Of a stretch of 64,000 nucleotides of DNA, positions 55,356-63,027 are shown in pieces. The stretch comes from Inquilinus sp. Marseille-Q2685 (GTDB lineage: Bacteria; Pseudomonadota; Alphaproteobacteria; DSM-16000; Inquilinaceae): contig NZ_CAKAKL010000008.1 of the NCBI RefSeq assembly GCF_916619195.1, positions 124,001 to 188,000 on the forward strand. Reading direction: 5' to 3'. The first letter of the stretch is position 1, and each line of letters begins with the position of its first letter. The notes beneath the pieces were generated by a model. The model worked only from the letters and a program-made list of their open reading frames with translations, had not been told where the DNA came from and did no database searches. The position numbers and the translations under genes are program-made.

Positions 55356-56168
55356 CTAGCCGCCGATCGCGCCGCAGAGCAGCGCCATGGCGACGGCCTC
55401 GGCACGGCTGCCCGCCCCCAGCTTGCGCATGGCCGAGGCGAGGTATTCGTTGACGGTGTAGACCGATAGGGACAGCCGGCGCGCCGCCTCCTTGCTGGAG
55501 GCGCCGCGGGCGACCCAGGTCAGGCAGTCGCATTCGCGCGGGGTCAGCGGCGGCCGCGGCCGGGGCGCGGCGGCGGGGGCTTCCAGCGCGGCCAGCCCGC
55601 GCTCGATCCGCAGCGCCCGCCCGAGATGCGGCCCGATCGCGCGAAGCATACGGACCTGCGCCTCGTCCCAGTCGGGCCGGCGCCGCGGCCGCCACACCGA
55701 CAGCATCGCCGAGAGGTCGCCCTGGGCGAAATCGACCCAGTACAGGCCGTGGTCCTTGCCCTGCGGCCGCATGAAGTCGTTGTAGAACTCGGTGCGCCGG
55801 TACTCGGCGTTCGGCATCAGCGCCGAATGGGCGAAGGCGGCGTTCGGCTTCAGTCGCGGCAGCAGGGGCAGGAGCGGCAGCAGCCTGGAATAATGCGCGT
55901 GGTACCGCTCGACATAGTCCGGATCGGTCTCCGTCGCCATGGTCGCGGGACCCGGCGCGGCCGGGCCGATCCGGCGCAGCACCACGGACTCGCCGCCCAA
56001 CGCCTCGCCCAGCCGGCGCAGCACCGCGAGCCAGTCCTCGTTGCCGGTACCGGCGTCGTAGATCTGGTCGATCAGCCCGAGAATCGGCGATTCGCCCGCC
56101 CGGGCGACGGAAGACGGCTCATCGACCGCCGGCGGATGCGCCGACCCGCCGATGGAACGGCCTTGCAT
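55356..56168 (-). CDS. LuxR-family transcriptional regulator
   Basis: The 270-residue protein has a C-terminal LuxR helix-turn-helix (LTPRECDCLTWVARGASSKE, then RRLSLSVYTVNEYLASAMRK). An N-terminal half of about 190 residues (PILGLIDQIYDAGTGNEDWL, AVLRRLGEALGGESVVLRRI, WRPRRRPDWDEAQVRMLRAI) is of a type found in orphan LuxR proteins. I see neither a receiver domain nor the usual acyl-homoserine-lactone binding pattern. ATG 56168 has GAGGGGA upstream. It lies just upstream, on the same strand, of the large RTX gene and might control it; this is inferred from position. Confidence 0.8.
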   Translation of the reverse strand: MQGRSIGGSAHPPAVDEPSSVARAGESPILGLIDQIYDAGTGNEDWLAVLRRLGEALGGESVVLRRIGPAAPGPATMATETDPDYVERYHAHYSRLLPLLPLLPRLKPNAAFAHSALMPNAEYRRTEFYNDFMRPQGKDHGLYWVDFAQGDLSAMLSVWRPRRRPDWDEAQVRMLRAIGPHLGRALRIERGLAALEAPAAAPRPRPPLTPRECDCLTWVARGASSKEAARRLSLSVYTVNEYLASAMRKLGAGSRAEAVAMALLCGAIGG

Positions 56169-56352
56169 GGATATCCCCTCTCCCCTCGCACGCCGGGCGG
56201 GGCCCGGCGCTGCACATGCCGTGCATAAGAGAATACTGGATCGGACCCGGTCCTGTCGCGGTGACGGCGCGCACACCCGCTACGGTGGCACTCGCAATGG
56301 GCCCGGCTGTCGCGATAAAGCCGTTACGGCGCGAGACGGAATTCCGGAGCGG

Positions 56353-56802
56353 ATGATGGACGTGACGATGCGCACCGCCGATGAGGCCGACCTGCCGGCG
56401 ATCCTGCGCCTGCTGGCGGACGATCCCCTGGGCAAGAACCGTGAGGCCGCGGTCGAGGCGCCCTATCGGGCCGCCTTCGCCGCGATCGCCGCCGACCCGA
56501 ACCAGGAGATGGTGGTGGCGGAGCTGGACGGACGGGTGGTCGGTTGCTTCCAGCTCGGCTTCATCCCCGGCCTGTCGCGCCGCGGCGCCTGGCGGGCGCA
56601 GATCGAATCCGTGCGCATCGATTCGGCGCTGCGCGGCCGCGGCGCGGGGCGGGCGATGATGGAATGGGCGATCGCCCGGGCGCGGGCGCGGGGCTGCGCC
56701 CTGGTCCAGCTGACCACCGACAAGCGCCGCCCCGACGCCCACCGCTTCTATGCCCGGCTCGGCTTCGTCGCCAGCCACGAGGGCATGAAGCTGGAGCTGT
56801 GA
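56353..56802 (+). CDS. GNAT-family N-acetyltransferase
   Basis: The 149-residue protein has the GNAT pattern: RTADEADLPAILRLLADDPL, MVVAELDGRVVGCFQLGFIP, IESVRIDSALRGRGAGRAMM (acetyl-CoA loop R-G-R-G-A-G) and QLTTDKRRPDAHRFYARLGF. The start may be 56353 or 56356; the longer frame from 56152 runs back over the LuxR promoter. The acceptor is unknown. It precedes the VOC gene by 43 bp. Confidence 0.85.
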   Translation: MMDVTMRTADEADLPAILRLLADDPLGKNREAAVEAPYRAAFAAIAADPNQEMVVAELDGRVVGCFQLGFIPGLSRRGAWRAQIESVRIDSALRGRGAGRAMMEWAIARARARGCALVQLTTDKRRPDAHRFYARLGFVASHEGMKLEL

Positions 56803-56845
56803 GGGCGACGGGCATCGGCTACGGTGTCACCGGGGGAGGATCGCC

Positions 56846-57280
56846 ATGCCGTCACCCAAGCTCGTGCCCGAACTCTACGTCTCGGACATCGGCCGCAGCC
56901 TCAGCTTCTACACCGGGCTGCTCGGATTCGCCGTGCTGTACGAACGGCCGGAGGAGCGCTTCGCCTATCTCGACCGGGACGGCGCCGCGCTGATGCTGGA
57001 CCAGCCCGCCGATCCGGGCCGCATGTGGCTGGCCGGACCGCTGGAGCACCCTTATGGCCGCGGCATCAACCTCCAGATCGAGGTCGCGGATGTCGACGCC
57101 CTGAACGCTGCCGTGCTGGCCGCCGGGGCCCTGATCGAGCGGCCGCTGGAGGAGCGCTGGTATCGCCGCGATGCCGTCATGCTCGGCCAGCGCCAGTTCG
57201 TGGTTCAGGATCCCGACGGCTATCTGCTGCGGTTCTGCCAGCTTCTCGGATCGCTGCCGGCGCCGCAGGACGGTCGCTGA
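56846..57280 (+). CDS. VOC-family (glyoxalase/bleomycin-resistance-type) protein
   Basis: The 144-residue protein has the paired beta-alpha-beta pattern of the VOC fold: PKLVPELYVSDIGRSLSFYT, GFAVLYERPEERFAYLDRDG, GAALMLDQP, then GRGINLQIEVADVDALNAAV and RQFVVQDPDGYLLRFCQLLG. The family includes isomerases, dioxygenases and antibiotic-binding proteins; the activity here is not determined. Its stop overlaps the start of the small gene at 57280. Confidence 0.87.
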   Translation: MPSPKLVPELYVSDIGRSLSFYTGLLGFAVLYERPEERFAYLDRDGAALMLDQPADPGRMWLAGPLEHPYGRGINLQIEVADVDALNAAVLAAGALIERPLEERWYRRDAVMLGQRQFVVQDPDGYLLRFCQLLGSLPAPQDGR

Positions 57281-57465
57281 TGCTGTTCAAGCGCCCGGTG
57301 CGGGGCCGGATCGCCGCCGGCCGCGAGATCGCCGCCTTCAAGACGGATGTCCGCAAGCTGAAGGCGCTGGGGCTGACCGAGAGCCTGAAGGTCGGCTACC
57401 GCCTGTCGCCGCGCGGCCGCGCCCTGCTCGAGCGGATCGGCGAGGACACAGCCCCTCGGCCTTGA
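57280..57465 (+). CDS. Small uncharacterised protein (61 aa), coupled to VOC gene
   Basis: The 61-residue basic protein reads MLFKRPVRGRIAAGREIAAF, then KTDVRKLKALGLTESLKVGY and RLSPRGRALLERIGEDTAPRP. It starts within the VOC stop as TGATG, which implies translational coupling. The alternation LGLTESLKVGYRLSPRGRALL resembles a small winged-helix segment, but I would not assign a function. It may be a DNA-binding or ribosome-binding partner of the VOC protein. Confidence 0.6.
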   Translation: MLFKRPVRGRIAAGREIAAFKTDVRKLKALGLTESLKVGYRLSPRGRALLERIGEDTAPRP

Positions 57466-57523
57466 CGCCCCCTGCCCCTGCCCGCATGGTCGCGCCACCT
57501 TCGGACGGAATCGGCGGGGCCTC

Positions 57524-57994
57524 TTGGACGACGCCAGCCCAAGCAAGGATGGACCGGCCGGGCTGACGCTGCGGCCGGCCACGGATGCCGATGCCGGGAC
57601 CCTGGCGGCGATCCACCGCCGGGCCCGCGAGTCGGCGGCGATCCCGAACCTGCACAGCCGCACCTCGGTCCGCCGCTTCCTGCTGCGCACCATCCGGCAG
57701 TCGCAGGTCATGATCGCCTGCCGCGACGGCACGCCGGTGGGCTATGCCGCGCTCCACAACGGCTGGCTCGACCAGCTCTACATCCACCCCGAGCACCATC
57801 GCCGCGGCATCGGCACGGCGCTGCTGGCCTGGGCCCGGCGCGACAGCCCCGGGCTGCGCCTCTACTGCTTCGCCCACAACGCCCGTGCCCTCGCCTTCTA
57901 CCGGTCGCATGGCGGCGTGATTCTCAGCGAGGGCGACGGCTCCGACAACGAGGAAGGGCTGCCCGACCTGCTCCTGGGTTTCCCTGAAACCTAA
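57524..57994 (+). CDS. GNAT-family N-acetyltransferase
   Basis: The 156-residue protein has LRPATDADAGTLAAIHRRAR, MIACRDGTPVGYAALHNGWL, QLYIHPEHHRRGIGTALLAW (acetyl-CoA loop R-R-G-I-G) and LRLYCFAHNARALAFYRSHG. The acceptor is unknown. The start is TTG 57524; the nearby ATG is out of frame, so the exact N-terminus is uncertain. Confidence 0.85.
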   Translation: MDDASPSKDGPAGLTLRPATDADAGTLAAIHRRARESAAIPNLHSRTSVRRFLLRTIRQSQVMIACRDGTPVGYAALHNGWLDQLYIHPEHHRRGIGTALLAWARRDSPGLRLYCFAHNARALAFYRSHGGVILSEGDGSDNEEGLPDLLLGFPET

Positions 57995-58087
57995 GGATTC
58001 TCAGGCAAGCCCGTGATTCCCATGCTGAATCCGCATGCGGAACGACCTGAACTTTGCGATTCCGCGCTTGCGCCAGCCACGAAACTG

Positions 58088-58103
58088 ACACAATATCTGG
58101 GGC
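58088..58103 (+). promoter_or_regulatory. Possible NrdR box
   Basis: ACACAATATCTGGGGC matches 12 of 16 positions of the known NrdR consensus, with the first half close and the second half weak. NrdR represses ribonucleotide reductase genes when ATP or dATP is bound. A paired second box about 31 bp away was not found, which weakens the call. Confidence 0.3.
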
Positions 58104-58270
58104 CCTGGCACGAACAACCACCCACGGGTAGGGGCAGCCACAAGAATCGAATCTGTGGCGATTCTCTCGCGGGCGGGAACCGTGCCGGGTCCGGAAAGTC
58201 GCAGGGTTCTGCGGCTCACGGAAACTAATAACTGGTTCTTCACTGGGTATTCACTGATCTATCCACTGGG

Positions 58271-58279
58271 TTATCCACA
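58271..58279 (+). promoter_or_regulatory. DnaA box
   Basis: TTATCCACA is an exact match to the DnaA consensus. A weaker relative, TATCCACTG, lies at 58260-58268. DnaA controls ribonucleotide reductase genes in some bacteria, so it may link nrdJ expression to replication. A lone box can also arise by chance. Confidence 0.4.
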
Positions 58280-58459
58280 GAGAGAGCAAATTTTCCAATT
58301 TCAATACTTGTTTTTGACTTATGATGAAGGTTCCTTGACTGGTCTGTGGCGGCTCGCTGACGCGAGTCGCGGGTCGAGTTCGGTGCGGGGATCGCGGTCC
58401 CCGATGGGCATCAGGCGGGGGTCGCGGGCAGCGCGACGGACGAAGGAGGATCGGGGGCC

Positions 58460-61400
58460 ATGCGGATCGAACGGCGTTTCACGGCCGATGGGCACGACGC
58501 CTATGAAGGGATCGAGTTCCGGTCGGCGACCAGCGAGATCCGCAATCCGGACGGCTCGGTGGTGTTCCGCCAGACCGACATCGAGGTGCCGGCGGAGTGG
58601 AGCCAGGTCGCGTCCGACATCCTGGCCCAGAAGTACTTCCGCAAGGCCGGCGTCCCGGCGCGGCTGAAGCGCGTCCGCGAGAAGGGCGTGCCCGAGTTCC
58701 TGTGGCGCAGCGTGGCCGACGAGAAGGCCCTGGCCGAGCTGCCCGAAGCCGAGCGCATGGGCGGTGAGCGCACTGCCCAGCAGGTGTTCGATCGGCTGGC
58801 CGGCACCTGGGCCTATTGGGGCTGGAAGGGCGGGTTGTTCGATTCGGCCGCCGACGCCCGCGCCTATTTCGACGAGATGCGCTTCATGCTGGCGCAGCAG
58901 ATGGCCGCGCCGAACAGCCCGCAATGGTTCAACACCGGCCTGCACTGGGCCTACGGCATCGACGGCCCGGCCCAGGGCCACTGGTATGTCGACGAGAAGA
59001 CCGGCGAGCCGCGCCTGTCCGACAGCGCCTATGAGCGGCCGCAGCCGCATGCCTGCTTCATCCAGTCGGTCGCCGACGACCTGGTGAACGAGGGTGGCAT
59101 CATGGACCTGTGGGTCCGCGAGGCCCGCCTGTTCAAATACGGCTCCGGCACCGGCTCGAACTTCTCCAAGCTGCGCGGCGAGGGCGAGCGCCTGTCGGGC
59201 GGCGGCCGCTCCTCCGGCCTGATGAGCTTCCTCAAGATCGGCGACCGCGCCGCGGGGGCGATCAAGTCGGGCGGCACCACCCGCCGCGCCGCCAAGATGG
59301 TGACGGTCGACATCGACCATCCTGACATCGAGACCTATATCGACTGGAAGGTGGTCGAGGAGCAGAAGGTCGCGGCCCTGGTCGCCGGCTCGAAGCTGGC
59401 CCGCAAGCACCTGAACGAGGTGATGGAGGCGTGCCACGGCGTCTCCGACGCCGAGGTTGGCGACCGCTTCGACCCGAAGCAGAACAAGGCGCTGAAGCGC
59501 GCCATCCTCGGCGCCCGCAAGGCGATGCTGCCGGAGAACTACGTCCAGCGCGTCATCCACTTCGCGCGCCAGGGCTACACCGGCATCGACTTCCGGGTCT
59601 ACGACACCGACTGGGATTCGGACGCCTACCTCACCGTCTCCGGCCAGAACTCGAACAACTCGGTCCGCCTGACCAACGCCTTCCTCGAGGCGGTGCAGCA
59701 GGACGGCGAGTGGAAGCTGATCCGCCGCATCGACGGCAAGGTGTCGAAGACGCTGAAGGCCCGCGACCTGTGGGAGAAGATCGGCCACGCCGCCTGGGCC
59801 TCGGCCGATCCGGGTCTGCAGTTCGACACCACCATCAACGAGTGGCACACCTGCCCGGAATCGGGGCGGATCAACGCCTCGAACCCGTGCTCGGAATACA
59901 TGTTCCTGGACGACACGGCCTGCAACCTGGCGTCCCTGAACCTGATGACCTTCCGCCGCGCCGACGGCTCCTTCGACGTGCCGGCCTTCGAGCACGCCTG
60001 CCGGCTGTGGACCATCACCCTCGAGATCGCGGTGATGATGGCGCAGTTCCCGAGCCGCGAGATCGCACGTCTGTCCTACGAGTTCCGCACCCTCGGCCTG
60101 GGCTACGCCAATATCGGCGGCCTGCTGATGGCGTCCGGCATCCCCTATGACAGCGTCGAGGGCCGCGAGATCTGCGGCGCCATCACCGCGCTGATGACCG
60201 GCGTCGCCTACGCCACCTCGGCCGAGATGGCCAAGGCGGTCGGCCCCTTCCCCGGCTACGCCAAGAACGCGCCGCACATGCTGCGCGTGATCCGCAACCA
60301 CCGCCGTGCCGCCTATGGCGAGACGGAAGGCTATGAGGGCCTGTCGATCCTGCCGGTGCCGCTGGAGGCCGACGCCTGCCCGGACCAGGAGCTGGTCGCG
60401 GCCGCCCGCCGCGCCTGGGACCGCGCGCTCGGGCTCGGCGAGAGCTTCGGCTACCGCAACGCCCAGGCGACCGTGATCGCGCCCACCGGCACGATCGGCC
60501 TGGTGATGGATTGCGACACCACCGGCATCGAACCGGATTTCGCCCTGGTGAAGTTCAAGAAGCTGGCCGGCGGCGGCTACTTCAAGATCATCAACCGGGT
60601 GGTGCCGGAGGCGCTGCGCGTCCTCGGCTATGACGACGCGCAGATCGAGGCCATCGTCCGCTACGCCGTTGGCCACGGCACGCTGGAGAATTCCCCGGCG
60701 ATCGGCTGGGCCGCGCTGAAGGCCAAGGGCTTCACCCAGGCGGCAATCGACGCGCTCGAGCTCGGGCTGAAGTCGGCCTTCGACATCAAATTCGTGTTCA
60801 ACCGCTACACCTTCGGCGACGAGTTCCTGACCGGGACGCTGAAGGTGCCCGCCGCGGCGCTGGACGACGTCACCTTCGACCTTCTTGCCTTCCTCGGCTT
60901 CTCCAAGGCCGAGATCGAGGCCGCGAACACCTTCTGCTGCGGCGCCATGACCCTGGAAGGCGCGCCGGAGCTGAAGGACGAGCACCTGCCGGTGTTCGAC
61001 TGCGCCAACCCCTGCGGCCGCATCGGCAAGCGCTTCCTGTCGGTCGAGAGCCACATCCGCATGATGGCGGCGGCGCAGCCCTTCATCTCGGGCGCGATCT
61101 CCAAGACCATCAACATGCCGAACGCGGCGACGGTCGAGGACTGCAAGGATGCCTATCTCCTGTCCTGGCAGCTCTGCCTCAAGGCCAACGCCCTCTACCG
61201 CGACGGCTCGAAGCTGAGCCAGCCGCTCAACGCCTCCCTCCTCGACGACGACGCCGAGGACGAGGAGGAGAGCGTGGTCGAGCGCATCATCGAGGCGCCG
61301 GCCGGCGCCCGCGCCCCGATGGTGGCGGAGCGGATCGTCGAGCGGGTGGTGGAGCGGATCGTCGAGAAGACCGGCATCCGCGGAAAGCTGCCGCACCGCC

Positions 61401-62173
61401 GCAAGGGCTACACCCAGAAGGCGATCGTCGGCGGCCACAAGGTCTATCTCCGCACCGGCGAGTACGATGACGGGCGGCTGGGCGAGATCTTCATCGACAT
61501 GCACAAGGAAGGCGCCGCCTTCCGCAGCCTGATGAACAACTTCGCCATCGCCGTCTCGATCGGCCTGCAATACGGCGTGCCGCTGGAGGAGTTCGTCGAG
61601 GCCTTCACCTTCACCCGGTTCGAGCCCTCGGGCCCGGTGCAGGGCAACGACGCCATCAAGATGGCGACCTCGATCATCGACTACATCTTCCGCGAGCTGG
61701 CGGTCTCCTACCTCGACCGCAGCGATCTCGCCCATGCGACGCCGGACGACCTGACGCCGGACACGGTCGGCAAGGGCGTGACCTCGGACGACGGCAAGAC
61801 CCCGGCGGTGGCCGAGGCGACGCCGATCCGCAAGGTGGCGTCCACCGGCTTCGTCCGCGGCAACTTCCGGGTGTTCGAGGGCGGCAACCTCCGCACCGTC
61901 GCCCGGGTCGGCGAGGTGCAGGAGCTGGTGAGCGAGGCGGCGACGGCCCTGCACACCGAAGGCGCCACCGCCCTGGCGCCGGCGCCGGAGCCGGTTCCGC
62001 TGCGCAGTGCGGCCTTGAACGGCACGGCGGATGTCCGCCTGGCCAAGATCCGCGAGGCGCGGGCCAAGGGCTATGAGGGCGATCCCTGCCCCGAATGCCA
62101 GAACATGACGCTGGTGCGGAACGGCACCTGCCTGAAATGCGATACCTGCGGCGGGACCACCGGCTGCAGCTGA
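58460..62173 (+). CDS. nrdJ: Adenosylcobalamin-dependent (class II) ribonucleotide reductase
   Basis: The 1,237-residue enzyme converts ribonucleotides to deoxyribonucleotides with a 5'-deoxyadenosyl radical from coenzyme B12. Active-site features are C199 in [29 protein letters not shown]477 in [20 protein letters not shown] and [18 protein letters not shown]. The C-terminus carries CPEC, CLKCDTC and TGCS (C1210, C1213, C1224, C1227, C1230, C1236), the redox-active and zinc-type cysteine tail. An acidic segment DDDAEDEEE lies near residue 930. ATG 58460 follows AAGGAGG. The long open frame on the opposite strand is its shadow. It works with thioredoxin or a similar reductant and needs no oxygen. 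Confidence 0.96.
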   Translation: MRIERRFTADGHDAYEGIEFRSATSEIRNPDGSVVFRQTDIEVPAEWSQVASDILAQKYFRKAGVPARLKRVREKGVPEFLWRSVADEKALAELPEAERMGGERTAQQVFDRLAGTWAYWGWKGGLFDSAADARAYFDEMRFMLAQQMAAPNSPQWFNTGLHWAYGIDGPAQGHWYVDEKTGEPRLSDSAYERPQPHACFIQSVADDLVNEGGIMDLWVREARLFKYGSGTGSNFSKLRGEGERLSGGGRSSGLMSFLKIGDRAAGAIKSGGTTRRAAKMVTVDIDHPDIETYIDWKVVEEQKVAALVAGSKLARKHLNEVMEACHGVSDAEVGDRFDPKQNKALKRAILGARKAMLPENYVQRVIHFARQGYTGIDFRVYDTDWDSDAYLTVSGQNSNNSVRLTNAFLEAVQQDGEWKLIRRIDGKVSKTLKARDLWEKIGHAAWASADPGLQFDTTINEWHTCPESGRINASNPCSEYMFLDDTACNLASLNLMTFRRADGSFDVPAFEHACRLWTITLEIAVMMAQFPSREIARLSYEFRTLGLGYANIGGLLMASGIPYDSVEGREICGAITALMTGVAYATSAEMAKAVGPFPGYAKNAPHMLRVIRNHRRAAYGETEGYEGLSILPVPLEADACPDQELVAAARRAWDRALGLGESFGYRNAQATVIAPTGTIGLVMDCDTTGIEPDFALVKFKKLAGGGYFKIINRVVPEALRVLGYDDAQIEAIVRYAVGHGTLENSPAIGWAALKAKGFTQAAIDALELGLKSAFDIKFVFNRYTFGDEFLTGTLKVPAAALDDVTFDLLAFLGFSKAEIEAANTFCCGAMTLEGAPELKDEHLPVFDCANPCGRIGKRFLSVESHIRMMAAAQPFISGAISKTINMPNAATVEDCKDAYLLSWQLCLKANALYRDGSKLSQPLNASLLDDDAEDEEESVVERIIEAPAGARAPMVAERIVERVVERIVEKTGIRGKLPHRRKGYTQKAIVGGHKVYLRTGEYDDGRLGEIFIDMHKEGAAFRSLMNNFAIAVSIGLQYGVPLEEFVEAFTFTRFEPSGPVQGNDAIKMATSIIDYIFRELAVSYLDRSDLAHATPDDLTPDTVGKGVTSDDGKTPAVAEATPIRKVASTGFVRGNFRVFEGGNLRTVARVGEVQELVSEAATALHTEGATALAPAPEPVPLRSAALNGTADVRLAKIREARAKGYEGDPCPECQNMTLVRNGTCLKCDTCGGTTGCS

Positions 62174-62704
62174 GGCCCGGAGGGCGATAGGAAGCGGGAA
62201 GAAGGAGGTGCCCCGGGCGCGAGTGTCAAACCTCACAAGAGATAGCACTCGCCTCGCAAAACCGGCACCGGGTCCCGGCGGGCTTCACGAAAATGGCGCT
62301 CGCCGGGACCTTATTGCTCCAGACAACAGCCGCCCCAGAGGGGGGGGGCGGCCTCGTCAGACGCTTGCTCAACGGCCGCGATCCACGATGTGAAGGTGAC
62401 CGTCGTCGGCACCCGGGAGGCTGAAGCGCCTTCGGCCACGATATCCGGCCGTGTCGGCTGAAACGCAGTCGCGATTTTCAGCTGAAAAGTGGGCGGCGCC
62501 TCCGTACCCGCGCCCGGCCCTCCGACCAAGGTGGTAGCTCGCCATGCCCGGGGCTCAGCATTGCGATGCCCCTGCCCTACCACCTCCGCTCGCCGGTCCC
62601 CCTCCATGAATGACGGTCGGCGCATCCAGCACGCCGAATGTCCAATTGTGGGAAGGCCGTGCCGTCAATAGCGTTTCCGACGCATACGAAACAGAAGGTG
62701 CAGC
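62174..62704. other. Non-coding gap between nrdJ and the peptide gene
   Basis: These 531 bp hold no supported gene. Besides the terminator at 62271-62310 there is a second hairpin, GGTGGTAG at 62530-62537 with CTACCACC at 62577-62584, and a run of nine G at about 62341-62349. An open frame of 104 codons on the minus strand (62311-62625) has no ribosome site or recognised domain. The right part must hold the promoter of the peptide gene at 62705; no clear -35/-10 pair was found. Confidence 0.4.
62271..62310 (+). terminator. Likely nrdJ terminator hairpin
   Basis: GGTCCCGGCG at 62271-62280 and CGCCGGGACC at 62301-62310 form a perfect 10-bp stem about 100 bp after the nrdJ stop, followed by TTATT. 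The loop of 20 bases is longer than usual for an intrinsic terminator, so the call is moderate. Confidence 0.5.
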
Positions 62705-63016
62705 ATGACGGCCCTTCCTGACCCCCCTCCGCAGATCGACACGCCAGATCAGAACGACACGGCGGATCGTCGAGCGTTCCTGGCCAAGTGCGGCCGATTT
62801 GCGGTCGTGACCCCTCCCGCGGTCACCATGCTCCTGTCGACCAGCCTGAGCTCACAGGCGATCGCACAGTCGGGCGGCCGGGGCGGTCCGCCGGGCCATA
62901 ATCCGGGCCCTGGCGGAACACCCCCGGGCCATGGCGGCACACCCCCGGGGCATGGCGGCGAGAATCCAGGCCGGCACGGCGGCCTGTTAGGCTGGCTCCT
63001 GGGCCTGCTGTCCTAG
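62705..63016 (+). CDS. Small Tat-leader Gly/Pro/His-rich peptide, candidate RiPP precursor
   Basis: The 103-residue product has three parts. Residues 1-20 are acidic and Pro-rich. Then comes DRRAFLAKCGRFAVVTPPAV and TMLLSTSLSSQAIAQSGG, a twin-arginine-like motif plus hydrophobic stretch and an AIA cleavage-like site. The rest is a repeat tail, GGTPPGHGG twice in tandem, ending GLLGWLLGLLS with a C-terminal serine. AGAAGG precedes ATG 62705 by about 7 bases. The gene ends 11 bp before a PqqD-HprK-like gene. This arrangement suggests a modified peptide whose leader is bound by the PqqD domain; a simple Tat-exported Gly-rich protein is the alternative. No homologue can be named from sequence alone. 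Confidence 0.7.
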   Translation: MTALPDPPPQIDTPDQNDTADRRAFLAKCGRFAVVTPPAVTMLLSTSLSSQAIAQSGGRGGPPGHNPGPGGTPPGHGGTPPGHGGENPGRHGGLLGWLLGLLS

Positions 63017-63027
63017 GCGTCGCGAGG

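Larger units (their letters stand above)
57995..58459. promoter_or_regulatory. nrdJ upstream region (465 bp)
   Basis: No gene was recognised. The segment 58240-58340 is AT-rich for this genome and probably contains the nrdJ promoter. It has a perfect DnaA-type box TTATCCACA at 58271-58279 and a partial NrdR-type box at 58088-58103. AAGGAGG lies 58443-58449, a strong ribosome site for nrdJ. I could not identify a cobalamin riboswitch. Confidence 0.5.

Noticed and set aside
52914-55469. Plus-strand open frame of 851 codons
   Set aside because: It is antisense to the large RTX gene, with the same repeated GAGAAV-type composition, and it runs into the LuxR gene.
57995-58459. Cobalamin riboswitch before the B12-dependent reductase
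   Set aside because: I could not find the conserved B12 box or a matching core in this region. A covariance search would settle it.
58319-62248. Minus-strand open frame of 1,309 codons
   Set aside because: It is antisense to nrdJ, whose motifs are unmistakable; the frame has no domain and lacks stops only because of the high GC.
62311-62625. Minus-strand frame of 104 codons, ending WGGCCLEQ
   Set aside because: It resembles a peptide precursor only superficially. It has no ribosome site, overlaps hairpins and is on the opposite strand from the RiPP-like genes.
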